Assembly: GCF_026151205.1 (NCBI RefSeq)
Contig: NC_087083.1
Coordinates: forward strand, 2,172,501-2,236,500
Source: Bolinopsis microptera
Taxonomy: Eukaryota > Ctenophora > Tentaculata > Lobata > Bolinopsidae
Reading direction: 5' to 3'
DNA: 64,000 bases
The position numbers and the translations under genes are program-made. Under the pieces are notes generated by a model. It did not search any database. It was given only the letters and a program-made list of their open reading frames with translations, and was not told where the DNA came from. The stretch's first letter is position 1, and each line of letters starts with the position of its first letter. This document shows positions 1 through 10,800 of the stretch, piece by piece.

Positions 1-276
1 TCCCCGGTTTAACAAGCATTCAGGATAGAAGAACCAGCAGCGGTTAATGACACTAAAACAGAGGTGGAGAACAATAAGAACAGCAGAAAGAGTGGAGTGA
101 GATAAATATCTTCTCTTTTTCTGCACTGGTTACTGACACTCAACAGTTATTCAAGAAAATTCTGGCCTGGGTTATGTTCTAAAATTAGATATAGCCAGGC
201 CCATGTCAGTTTTGTTTATGTTCTATTTATCATGAAAAATGATTGTGCTCGGAGTGATCTGGGCAAAAAATTAATT

Positions 277-352
277 CGACCTCCACGGGGAATCGAACAT
301 GCGACCGCTTGGCGAGTAGATCGACGCTCTAGCCTTCACGCCACTCGGGATA
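277..352 (-). repeat. tRNA-like / tRNA-derived SINE head
   Basis: On the minus strand this stretch resembles a degenerate tRNA. It has an A-box-like block near its 5' end and a good B box (TGTTCGATTCC), with a possible stem between the ends. The A box departs from consensus and I could not fold a clean cloverleaf, so a tRNA-derived SINE head or a tRNA pseudogene is more likely than a working tRNA. The downstream AT-rich body was not matched to any other copy in the window. Confidence 0.45.
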
Positions 353-1332
353 TACACTGATTAAAATTGTGATGTCTATATGGTGCTTATTTGGCAGAAA
401 TTAGTACCGTATATAATCCTCAATTTTGAGTTTGTTATGATTGTAATTGGGAAGTGGGAACATTAAACAACTCTTCTGCATTTAATTGAAACTGTCTGTA
501 CAGTGTACACGATATAATACATTGGGTAATTACAAAGATTGTGTACAGTGCATTCGGGGGCTTTGCTTTTGACTGATTTATTTTCCGGACAGTTCTTGGA
601 AGTTCAATTAAAACCAGTGCAGTAGAAGAGTAAACTTGCATGAGAGTTAAAATGGTACTATTATAATTTGTGTTGTCAGGTAAGATTTCAGTTTTCACTT
701 TGATACATTGGTATGTGATTTATATGCTGATTACAGATAATTACTGATAAAGATTGTTACATGTACAATTCAGAAAAATGTGTACATCAAATGAGAGTCT
801 AACTGTCTTCTCATTTAACCTCTTAACTGACAAGTGACATGTCAGAAACATGAGTCGTCTTATAATGATACAAACACTATATTAATATAATAATATGATT
901 TTCACATTAAGTAGTCAGCTTGACCTTGATTGGCTGCAGACAATTGTTAATGTGGATTGTGAATACCGAGTTAATCTTACTTTAAAGTGCATAATCACTT
1001 ATTAGGTACCTAATCAGATATGATCCTAAATTTGGACTGCAGCCACAAACCAGCTCGATCCTGATTGGCCGCTGTATTAACCAATAACAGCGCCCCATTT
1101 CAGAGCACAATCCATACTATACACTCACACCAGGCCGACCATTTATGTGGTTCATCGATTAGTTATAATTAGCATTATTAGAACAAGTTGTTAAAATACA
1201 TTAAATTCCTTTGACAGATATTAATACAATATTTTCCTTGTCTGTTCATAGTTGCGAGATTGTAACTATACTAATTGCTGTTGCTGAGACAAAGTCACGC
1301 GGCGCGCTCAAAAACTTGCCCTCAAAAATCTA
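353..1332. other. no gene seen
   Basis: This is AT-rich sequence with only short chance reading frames on either strand. I see no exon-like segment with convincing splice signals and no recognisable repeat apart from scattered short palindromes. Confidence 0.5.
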
Positions 1333-1765
1333 TGAGGGCACGTTTTATGGTGGTTTTTGAAGTCGCGAGTAAATTTTACTTTTGAAAACTTTTTGTGAGG
1401 TGTTTGAAGCCATCTTAATGTCTAAAGAGATGAAACCTTGACTAGCACCTACCTGAAAGGATTTTATCGATCGGGTTTATCTCAGATTTTCGATATCTCA
1501 CTTCCTTTTTCCGCAGGTGACCGAAACGTACACGTCATTCTCTCGTAAAGGCGAGTACACTCTTTACTGAAACAAGTGCTGTGCGACACATGATTATCCT
1601 AGGATGATGAGAGTTAGTTTCTGGGAAAGCCCTAACGATGCTTAAAACGATAGGAACTGAAAAGTTTATGAATTATTGAAAACTTGTCCCCGGCACTTCG
1701 TTGAAGTCGCGAGATTCGATATCCATAAAGTAATGTCGCAAATTACTAGCAAAAACGTGCCCTCA
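1333..1765. mobile_element. possible MITE bounded by 14-bp inverted repeats
   Basis: A perfect 14-bp inverted repeat, TGAGGGCACGTTTT at 1333-1346 and its complement at 1752-1765, brackets about 430 bp with no coding capacity. A third copy of the core (GCCCTCA) lies just outside at about 1317, making a small hairpin with the left end. No target-site duplication is evident, so the mobile-element call is tentative. Confidence 0.35.
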
Positions 1766-1769
1766 CGCG

Positions 1770-2225
1770 CGGGGGGTGGTTATACTGCTACAAATGCGTC
1801 AAAACAAACACTAAAACAGAGCACTAGGCATCTTGGAGCAGTACTTGGCAATACAGGTGTCAAAGTTCAGTACATCGCGGATAAGGTCCAAGGTCAGGGT
1901 GGTGTGAAGACATCAAGTTGCTAGCTGATATTACAGAATCTGAGCCTCAAGCAGCCTCAAGCAGCCTAGCATCTCTGGCATCCAACACAGATGGAAGTTT
2001 GTTCAAAGGACTGTGCCTCACATCTCTGAGGTCATGGAGCCGCCAAAACTTGAGATAAGACAAAAGCTTTTACCAAAGATGCTGAGCAGGGAGATCTCAG
2101 ACTTAGAGAGAGACTTGTTAAGTCTACTAAAGCTGCAACATGCTTATAATGATTCAGCATGGAACTCAAGCGATTATGACATAATGCAGCTATCATTTGA
2201 AAACAATCCCCTTCAACAAATTTAA
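1770..2225 (+). pseudogene. decayed connector region of an RT/RLE-like retroelement
   Basis: Pieces in different frames resemble the segment that lies between the reverse transcriptase and the C-terminal endonuclease-like module in a retroelement family common in cnidarians. A first block contains TRHLGAVLGN and YIADKVQGQ. A second block at 2013-2225 contains EIRQKLLPKML and DLERDLLSL. Stops and frameshifts separate them, so it is a relic. The recognition rests on my memory of the family. Related C-terminal fragments at 4757, 6267, 6604 and 16366 in this window support it. Confidence 0.45.
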
Positions 2226-2249
2226 TCCAGTGTTCTCGGCCCACAGGTT

Positions 2250-3660
2250 CCTCCTATTAAAAAAATTTGATTTTGGTAAATGTGTGCTGACTCCACCACC
2301 TATGTATTTAACCTAATATTTATTGTATTTAATAAAACAAAAGTTTTTAATAAAACAAAAGTTAAATTTATTACCAATTATTCAATCAATACATATCATA
2401 AATTCTAATATTGGAAACACAATGCAGAATGGATGTCTTAAACTATAATTTGTTGTCACTAATAATCTATTTACTTTCAAAGTTGAAATTTAGTTAAGTA
2501 TGAAATGCCACCACATCATAGTTAGGGTAAAATATAATTCTTAAAAATTTTAAAATTAAGAAGATTGCTCTATGACTTAAAATTTAAAATTTAGCAAAAG
2601 ATACATCTAATTTTTAAATAGTTGGTTACAGTTTATGACAGTACTGGCATGACCAATTTTATTGTGGCTGGTAAAAGGACCCAGTTGCCTGTAAGGGCTT
2701 TACCGAACCCCTGGGGACCACAATGTGATAGGATCAGGCCTGATGTTTCCTTGTAGAGCAATTTATTTATTTCGGAGCTATGGTTACGTGGTATAGTTGG
2801 TGGTCATGTTTAAAGGTCAGTTTATCCTTGTGTGCTAATTATCCATCCAGATGCTTAGTGATGTGAGTAAATCATGCCCTTCTACATTATATAACGTTTA
2901 ACTATAAATTTGTTTTTACCACAGAAACTGTGGTACTAAGGTCAAGAATTAAAAATTTGTACTCTCATTGATAGTTAAAGCGTTTTTTTTTTTTTTTTCC
3001 CAGCACTACTACACAACAAAAACCTGTCGGCCCACCGAGGAAACACAGTCGCAGAACAAAGAACCCAATTGTGCTCCTCTATTCTGCGATCGTGTGTATT
3101 TACTATAAACTAGCTAAATGCAGTTAGTAAAATTTTCTGGAATCATTCAAGTCGTTTGATTAGTTTATGTGTCAAAGTAATGTCCATGATAATCATATTT
3201 TTGGATCCCCGGTGGGCAAACACTCGTCCCAAAGGCTAAGGCAAACCTGTCAATGTTTCACCATACGAAGTAAGGAGAACACATACTCAGCCTACAACTC
3301 CACCCATGGGACGAGACGTCGTGAGCCTCAAAATATATAGCATAAGTATTACCCAGTCAGCAAACACTATACACAACATACATACGATACCAAACAATGT
3401 ATAATGCCATTACTTCATTTAAAAGAAAATATATCTGCTATCTAATTTAAAAAAAATTGAAGAATAAACCTGAAGAGAGGAGAAGGAGAGAGGGGTTTGG
3501 GAGAGGTAGAGTAGGAAAACAACAGGATCCTGTGCCGCAGGATTTTAAAATTTGTTGTATGATGATTCGTTTTGTTTCGTTTCTTAGATTAATATAGGTC
3601 TGATACCCTTGTCATGGTTCTTTGCAATAACACCGTGGTTTACTCATATGATTATGTTTA
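2250..3660. other. no gene seen; AT-rich spacer
   Basis: There is no supported reading frame here. The stretch carries a short T run at about 2985, and GC-richer patches at about 3205-3320 and 3510-3540 that could be edges of old insertions. I found no terminal repeats or target duplications. Confidence 0.45.
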
Positions 3661-3670
3661 CTAAATCAAC

Positions 3671-4190
3671 TTATTTCAATGATAATTCATTTGCATCAAA
3701 GTTGTAACTGCACCAAAGTTGTCGATCATATTTAGATTGTAGTTCTAACAAAGATTTCTTAAGATTATTCTTGAATATACTGATGTGAGTGGAGAAGTCT
3801 ATTTCACTTGTTGACTTACGGCAGTGATTCCAAATACTAGTTGATTGATAGATGAATAGTGAGCATGGAGTGGGTGGGATGAAGTAGTTGTCTCGTCTTG
3901 GTGACCTGTTGAATAAAGAGAACATTGAGATTGGTGATTGGAACTTATTAATTTTAAACATTTCCAGTAAACAGTGCAACTTATGAAGATTGTGGACAGT
4001 CAGGAAGTTATACTCGTTACAGATTGGTTTACTGTGTTCTAGTTCAAAGAAGTCTTTGCCTAACATCTGCTTGATAACTTTACCGGTCTTATCTCTATTG
4101 ATAGGCCTCACTCTGGCACATGTTTTGAACTTATTGAAGTATGCATCATTATCACCAAAGAGAATTCTTATGCATATATGTATTACAGGT
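3671..4190 (-). pseudogene. LINE reverse transcriptase C-terminal tail
   Basis: The minus strand encodes an open segment of 146 residues ending at 3671, with readable sequence extending back to about 4190. It looks like the region after the RT domain in CR1/jockey-type LINEs: a basic segment, then an aromatic stretch containing YQSTSIWNHCR, then FKNNLKKSLLEL. That order (conserved IWN followed by a phenylalanine- and lysine-rich end) is typical of LINE ORF2 C-termini. No RT catalytic motifs remain, so this is a 5'-truncated dead copy. It is unrelated in orientation to the RT/RLE-like fragments on either side. Confidence 0.6.
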
Positions 4191-4756
4191 AGACATTGAC
4201 TTAGGTAGGTATTTTTCTCTTAGGTAGATATTAAGAATTTGGTAAATTTCTTAATTGTATGACTATTTCTATTATTTTTAAATTGTATTTTACTTACTTA
4301 TATTTTTAAACTGATATTTAATAAATGATTAAAAGAACCAATTTTAAAGTTGCCATACTAAAGCCTTTAGGTCCAAAAATATACCCATTATACTCACTTA
4401 GAAACAACTCTAAATCAGTAGGCTGTCACTCTATTAATGCACCACACCGCTACCTCCACTGCACTAAAAGTTATACAATATATTCTACAATCCTAATTTT
4501 GTATCGTGATGGAGACCGGTGTCCATACAAAACATTTACTAGGTTGCCGTTTGGTGTGAGCAATAGCGAACAGCACGCACACTCCTTTGCCCCATCAACC
4601 TATATCTAACCTATTTAAAGAGTGACAACCATACTACACATTGAATTAGGATTCCTTTAAATATCAAATTGATTTATTGTAAACTTGTTTACTCTGTAAT
4701 AAATGGCATAAAATTGTAATTTTTGTTTAACTGAATTTTTGTTTAACTGAATAAGA

Positions 4757-5935
4757 TTGGAAGGATTGGGCATTGGTAAACCTCACGAAGAATGCCATCC
4801 TGAGTACACAGCCTCCAAGCTACTTACCACCGAGCTGACAAAGGCAATAGTGGACCTACATGAAGTATACACTGCATCCAGTAACCTCACCAAATCCAGG
4901 AAAAAAATTATCAAAAAATTGAAGAATTTCGAGCTCCAAGCCAAGTTTGAGGCTTTAGCTGAAAAATGTGGCACCTCCTCTAAGAGAGTAAGTTACTAGC
5001 AGCAAGAGAAAAGGGGACATCCAGTTGGCTCAACACTGCCACTTCAGCAGTGTGGCTACAATCTGAACAAAGAGGGGTTTCGTGACAGTGTCTGCCTACG
5101 CTACAGCTGGTGGATACCAAACACTCCCATCACCTGCGGATGTGGGAAAACAAGTGATCTTGACCACCTTCTCACCTGTAAGCTAGTAATGTAATAATGA
5201 CCCACAACAACATCAGAGACACTGGCGAATCTTCAGCGTGAAGTATGTCATGATGTGAAAGTTGCAGAGGCGGCTCGTGGGAGGTGGCTGGCAGTTTTGT
5301 TGGGTGTCCAATCGACGGACTGAGGAGGGGAGGGGTTGGGGGACTTGGGGATGGCCCAACCTCCCTCCAAACTACCGATTACATTACACACAGGGCCTCA
5401 TGTATGTAATGTGTCACAGGCGACAGCAAACAAAAACAAAAACTTATAATATGGGTGAAACAAGACACCACACATGTACGATCTTAGCTGCGCAGTATCA
5501 TAACAGTCGATAGTTCAAATTGCAAGGTGTCCTGGACAAGCAAATTATATAGATAACATGTAGTGGGATGTGCTTGATGTGCTTTGTACCGTTTACAATT
5601 AACTATGTGTTAAAACTACGCGGCTTAGTCGTCCAAACGTAGGATTGGACAACCAACAACAAAAAATTTCACAAAGATCATGCGTGCACTTTCATTTGAA
5701 CGTTTGAGTGAATAAAGAGCTTTATATTGCAATAAGATATTTCCGAACACTATTACTAATCACTATTTCTATTTTTAAGCACCAGCCACCAGGTGGGTGT
5801 CCACGGACGCCTGGAGGCCCTCAATAGCCGCCTCTGGAAAGTTGAAACCCCTGCTACAGAAGGTAAATGAGGGTGACTGTCTCAACCCCAAGACTATAAC
5901 AGGTGACCAAGCTCGGATTGATGTATCTGCTAGAG
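4757..5935 (+). pseudogene. RT/RLE-like retroelement C-terminal relic split by a hAT-like insertion
   Basis: Reading from 4757 and allowing frameshifts, this stretch matches the intact fragment at 16366-17385. It has a leading charged helix, a segment RDSVCLRYSWWIP, a cysteine/histidine cluster with CGCG and DHLLTC (a zinc-knuckle-like CxC...H...C), then HNNIRDT, and after the insertion a piece equivalent to the RLDV part (ARIDVSARGV at about 5914-5943). Several stops and frame changes show that it is dead. Removing 5265-5836 plus one 8-bp target copy restores continuity of the homologous frame (…CHDVKVE|TPA…), which is good evidence that the insertion came later. Confidence 0.6.
5265..5836. 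mobile_element. non-autonomous hAT-like element, 572 bp
   Basis: The element begins CAGAGGCGGCT and ends AGCCGCCTCTG, an 11-bp terminal inverted repeat of hAT type. It is flanked by an exact 8-bp duplication GAAAGTTG (5257-5264 and 5837-5844). Eight-base target duplications and CAG-starting ends are hallmarks of hAT transposons. A subterminal GGTGGCTGG also occurs near both ends in inverted orientation. There is no transposase, so it is a MITE-like derivative. It interrupts a retroelement relic at a position where excision would rejoin homologous codons. Confidence 0.85.
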
Positions 5936-6266
5936 GAGTTTGAACTCTATTTGATAAAGTAAAGTAAAGTAAAGAGAAAAGACAATTTTTTTGAGAAAAG
6001 ACAATGAAAGTAAGGTAATAATTATTAACATCATCACTAATGTCTACAAAGTATCATCGCACTACATGAAAAAATATACAGTAACTATTTCTCCATCAAA
6101 TTTAAAAGTAATAATTTTTCAAATAAGACCTTTCTTGACATAAGGGTTTCATTTTTTTTATTTTTAAAAGTATTAAATTATTCAAACAATATACACATAA
6201 TATAGCAATGACCCTATATAAAATCTACTCTTTAAGAATTAAAAAAGTTTCCTAAACAATCAAAAA

Positions 6267-6602
6267 TTACCCTTGGACTTGTGGCTCCAAGTTAAGATCT
6301 AGACTGTTTATATCGACAAAGTTTTTTCTCGCACCTCTGTCTCCACGGAGAAAAATCACTGTTGCTCTTAGGATTTCAAAGCAAAGGCGCTTTCTAATGT
6401 ATCCTACAGCATCCGAGTACCTCTGGCCAGTGTGATACTCCATCTTACTGGCCAGCTTCTTAACCAGTCTTTCAGCTTCACCACCCATTCCACCAGAAGT
6501 CGAGAAAACTAAAGGTGTGAAGCCTCCTTTCTCCACTTCAAGAACCCTTGCGTTGTAACATCGCTTTTTCTCATTTTCATGGGTTTCATACCCCAATTGC
6601 AT
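6267..6602 (-). pseudogene. RT/RLE-like C-terminal fragment (minus copy)
   Basis: This is a 111-codon open stretch with the same layout as the last third of the 16366-17385 fragment: HENEKKR, then VEKGGFTPLVFSTSGGMGGE, then RKRLCFEILRATVIFLRGDRG. It lacks the zinc-knuckle and the D...FFDIRV block, so it is a 3' fragment only. It abuts, head to head, another copy of the same region that starts at 6604 on the opposite strand. Confidence 0.65.
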
Positions 6603-6603
6603 A

Positions 6604-6969
6604 TCAAACAGGACAAAAACTCTTCAAGAAGCATACGAATAGAAAGAGGTTGAGAAGAAGGATGAGTACTTGGAGAGAGTGTTGAATGTGGAGATGGCCA
6701 CCTTCACCCCGGCTGTATTTCTCACATCTGGAGGCATGTCCAAAGAGTATAAGCAGTTTATCAACAGATAAGCGGACCTCATAGCCAGGAAAAGGAAAAA
6801 GAGATATTGCGACGTGGTAAGGCATGTGAGGAAAAGAATAAGATTCGCAATGTTAAGAACAACGCCCATTGCTCTACGATGCTACAGAGGCAAGAAAATG
6901 GACAACAAATATGAGACCCCTCGATCAGAGGTTTCTTACAACCTCATCCCTGCCCCTATAATGGAGTAG
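6604..6969 (+). pseudogene. RT/RLE-like C-terminal fragment (plus copy)
   Basis: With two in-frame stops, this plus-strand stretch encodes a VEKKDEYLERVLNVEMATF segment, then LTSGGMSKE, then VRKRIRFAMLRTTPIALRC and a terminal SYNLIPAP. It corresponds block by block to 6267-6602 and to the end of 16366-17385. It is broken. Both copies start at nearly the same homologous codon, giving a divergent inverted pair centred on 6603. Confidence 0.6.
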
Positions 6970-7249
6970 ATGTGCATATATTTTTTAATGGAGGAAATAG
7001 TATTCAAACAATATATAGATAATATATCACAATGACCCTATATAAAAGTAAAAAACCTTTAATAAAAAGTTGTAGTATAGTTAAGATATCAGATTTAGAT
7101 ATTAATTTAGAGTCAACAAATTGAATTGGCTACTTTTACTACTACAACAAAGGATTTTGATGAAATTTTCTAAGATTTTTTATTGAATTTCTATATAGAA
7201 ATTTTATATAGGGTTAGTTATTGTTATATTATGTGTATATTGTTTTTAT

Positions 7250-8272
7250 AATTCTTCCTATCTTAATATTATATAAAGTTAAGGTGCACACATTTATACT
7301 TTAAATTTTTATATTATCATTATTGTTCACGGTAACTTTGAAACCAAAACTAATTTAAATCCTAAAGCATAAATAATATCGTTTTACAAGCCTGTCACTT
7401 GCGCGCGTCTGAAAAAAAGTGCAAGTGGTTATTTGCTCATAACTCGTCAAAAATGATATTTATGCTATGTAATAAGTTTTATTTGAAATCAGCGTAAAAA
7501 TATATTGTGTCTCGTCGTGACCCCCATTGTCGCTTCATGTCACTATAGTGTAAAGTTTCAACGATACAGCATACAGGATACAGGGAAGCATACAGGGGAG
7601 CCGCGCACTCGTACGTGCGCGGCAGGTCATCCCACAGTTTCCCACCGCGAGCTGATTACTCGTGAGGTCGAAATGGGCGCTGGGTGCGATCTTTCTGAAA
7701 TTTTGCCTGTTGGTTCGGTGGATGATTTTAGCCACAGCGCCTTAAAATTAGCAAGATCGCAGATAATCACACAAAGTTACAGCTAATTTAGTGATGTAAA
7801 CACTAGTCGCAATATACTGGAATTGGATCGAGCGCGTTTCTATGGTTACTAAGCGCGTGCCCAAATATAATAATGATTAGTCCGCTCATTAGCAATTTGA
7901 GAGCGTGTCGCATGTAGCATTATTATAATTCTATGATATAGTCTATATTAGATTTAGTTTTTCATTCCTTGGCGGTCCTCATTTCTGTGGGATATGTTAA
8001 TGTCCCAGTTTATGTACCTTACATGATTTTGAAATATAGTATCAAGGAGAAATAAAACATAAAATTCAGTCATCCGATCAACACTAGAGGTCCTAATGAA
8101 ATGAAATCAAGACTTCAAACACGTACAATTATTGGCACTAAAGAAGTATTGTCAAGTGTGATTCGTGGTCAGAAACGTATGCCATTCTGTATGTAAGCCA
8201 CAATTAGGAGGAAACATCAAGATAGTACAATATTAGTATTACAACTTTACAGATGACAGATAACAAATGTAA
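7250..8272. other. no gene seen
   Basis: This stretch has AT-rich sequence with a GC-richer patch at 7380-7760. That patch includes a segment (CCCACCGCGAGCTGATTACTC at about 7638) that recurs in inverted orientation at about 15520, suggesting copies of an old dispersed repeat. No coding feature is supported. Confidence 0.4.
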
Positions 8273-8365
8273 CTGTCACCAAAATGCAGTTAAGCCTAAC
8301 GCCTACTTTAGGCCTAACTCTGCGTTGGGCCTTTCTGGTTAGGTCTAACTGCATCTTGGTGACAG
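8273..8365. mobile_element. 93-bp palindromic MITE, Harbinger-like
   Basis: The element starts CTGTCACCAAAATGCAGTTA and ends with a near-complete inverse of this (ending GGTGACAG), forming arms of about 27 bp with two or three mismatches. It is flanked by TAA on both sides (8270-8272 and 8366-8368), which fits the 3-bp TWA target of PIF/Harbinger elements. It is non-coding. As RNA it would form a long hairpin. Confidence 0.6.
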
Positions 8366-8639
8366 TAAGGAGTAAGTATAACATCAAAATTTAACTAACC
8401 AAATATTTTAAAATTTAACTAACAACGACAGTTAAGACTAGCTTTGCAAATTTAAACTTGGCAATGTTGATACTAATTCGCGGCTTCGTTTTTAATACCT
8501 TAAAAACATTGGACAGTTGTAAACATCAAACACAGATGAAATCTTTAAAAGAGATCTCGCACTTTTAGTCATGACATATTATTATTATAAATACCAAACA
8601 AGATCTTAAAACTCAAAAGCTAGATTAGCACAAGTGACT

Positions 8640-9792
8640 AATTTAAGAATGCCCGACGGGTAAGGTGCACGGTTCAATACCGGCAGTCATCTCTTTTTTA
8701 CTTTTTGAAAAAGTTCGTCCATCTTCTCCCCCACATAGCATGTATTGACTGTTGAGTCTTAACTAGATCTACCGTATTTTCCAGGCTTCAAAGGGTGTAG
8801 TTGTTCCATGCTCCAATTAATTCTAATTAATAATAAATTGAATTATAAACACTGCTCTCAAGTTTTAAAACTTTTACTCAGCTGTGTGAGAACAACTACA
8901 AAAGAACAAACTGAGATAAGTGCCACAAAAACTCTATCCTAAATTAACAGCCTTCCCGGCAATACACGAAATAATAATATAACTCAGTAACTTAGAGTCT
9001 CGAGTTCATGAATTAAGTTTTTCCAAATCATGAGTTGATAAACCGGTGAACAGATAAGTCTTGTAGAACTTGTAACTCTTCACTTTATATATCGTCGATC
9101 GGGTCCTGAAATATTAAACTCTGTTAATTTATGATCACAATTATATATCTATGGGGCCATCAGCCATCTACTTAGTACGTCTTGCATATATGATATAGAG
9201 GGGTTGGATTTGGAATTTCGGACAGGGGGATGCATATGCCGAGGGGTGGTTTCTGAAAATCCGGACGTCCGTGGGGCGGGGTACACCTTTTCACACCAGC
9301 CAAACAAAGGCCTAAGTTCTCAAATAATTACATGATAAAATTTTATAATGGATTACGTGGTGGTGCAGTGTGCGCGCGCGGACGCGCGAAATATTAATTT
9401 GATTTTTGGTTGTTGAAAATTGTGTCTTTTTAGCACGAAAACTGCCGAAAATTTGCTAGTTGAAACAGATGTTAACTCACCCTGGTTATTTTGTGAAATT
9501 TGATTTGGTACATTGCAAACTAGGGCCTCTGACCGAACTTTTGAGGGGCTTCCGGACTTGAGGGGCTTAGGCCCCAAGTTGGCGCTAGCACCCTGCGTTG
9601 ATGAACGTTTTAGTAGAAGTTCAACTACAAATCGATTGTTTACATTTTACAACTAAGTCAAGTAACGACCACTTTGAGATCTTGCAGATCTTAGCACCGT
9701 AGCTGTTCATTGTAATAGCCCTCGACTATTGCAGGAGACAAGCCTTAAGCAAGCACCCTGAAATATGATTTACCATAAAGCCTTATAGGAGT
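8640..9792. other. no gene seen; one tRNA-like B box
   Basis: A B-box-like motif (GGTTCAATACC) at about 8672, followed by a T run, may be the tail of a tRNA-derived SINE, but no A box is convincing. Around 9340-9600 there is CG-rich alternating purine-pyrimidine sequence (GCGCGCGCGGACGCGCG). No coding exons are supported. Confidence 0.35.
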
Positions 9793-9954
9793 GGGAGAGT
9801 TAAGGCGGAGAATATATCGGACACAGTTTTTGCAGATGACATTGCTCTTATAGCGAATTCTGTAAAAGAGGCAGAGAAGCTGATGCAAGAGGTTGAAAGA
9901 GTTACCACTACAGTGGAACTTAGAATGAATGAAAGGAAAACCAAATTCATTACA
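9793..9954 (+). pseudogene. reverse transcriptase fragment with FADD motif
   Basis: In one frame the segment reads through a DTVFADDIALIANS block, then EAEKLMQEVERVTTTV and LRMNERKTKFIT. This is the classical non-LTR RT catalytic box (FADD in place of YADD) followed by the alpha-helix and the NxxKT motif of the palm/thumb region. It is open for about 54 codons only, with no flanking RT domains, so it is a short relic. Confidence 0.65.
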
Positions 9955-10133
9955 CATTTGTTTGGTTGTATTCTTAAGTGCTCGCTTATCAGTTATTTGT
10001 TGCTAAATTGTGAGCCGAGCATGCAATAAGGTGAAGCGAGACATACAATCACAAGTACGAGAGTTTATCAGCTGTTTATATACAACCACACTTCTGGTAT
10101 ATATACTGAAACGTGAATTATCGGTTTTAATTC

Positions 10134-10800
10134 ATGTCTGCTTTTTTTAAACCATCGAAGGACAGAGAGGATCTCAACAGCTGGTGGACACAGACGGCAA
10201 CTCCGATCCTAATGAAAATAAACAGATGGATATCGACGCAGATGAACTATCTAAGAAACTGGATGCATCATGCAGCAACAAGCAACGGATGTGTTGACTA
10301 CACAATGGGGATATGCCCTCACGGAATAAGTGGACGGACTCTCCACCAGGGTAAAACTACATACAGCAAGCTTCATCCTAAGCCGCTGTAAAAAGTTTAC
10401 ACGTTTCAGCACTGATTCTAATGAGGGCTGTACTTTAGGTTCAGGGTGTCAGCTCTACCACCCAAAGCAAAAACTCGGTTCAACACAAGCAGTGTTTTAA
10501 AGAACAATGCACTCTTGTTCATCTGGTGGGAACTAAGCGTGTTAAACCCTCCAAAGATAAAGATACTCGGAAGAAGGACGGCAAATATCCAGGTGGTGAG
10601 AGCCGTCCAGATCGGGGATCTTACAGGCGCACTGAGGGTACTTCTGCTGCCAACGAGCCTTCGGAAAAAACGACCGACATGGCAACTCTCAACATTCAAC
10701 CTCTTTAAATTTAGAGATACAGTACAGAACCTACTCAAAGTGATGCAGGCAAACTTTCAGTCGGAAATAATTTCCCTAAAGAATCAAATAAAATAGCAGG
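10134..10800 (+). other. short overlapping reading frames, possible LINE ORF1 debris
   Basis: Several short plus-strand frames overlap here. One (10526-10708) is unusually hydrophilic and basic (KRVKPSKDKDTRKKDGKYPGG), as often seen in nucleic-acid-binding ORF1 proteins of LINEs, and it continues past a stop with MQANFQSEIISLKNQIK-like coiled sequence in another frame. I do not recognise a family. The call is weak. Confidence 0.2.

Larger units (their letters stand above)
6180..7245. repeat. three copies of a ~45-bp AT-rich motif (two direct, one inverted)
   Basis: A motif running from TTCAAACAATATA to GACCCTATATAAAA occurs at 6180-6225 and 7012-7047 in the same orientation, and at 7201-7245 in inverted orientation. 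The copies flank the two RT/RLE-like C-terminal fragments at 6267-6602 and 6604-6969. They may be remains of a shared 3' untranslated region or of terminal repeats of a composite element. Confidence 0.5.

Noticed and set aside
5262-5513. 83-codon plus-strand reading frame
   Set aside because: It lies entirely inside the hAT-like MITE and has no coding character.
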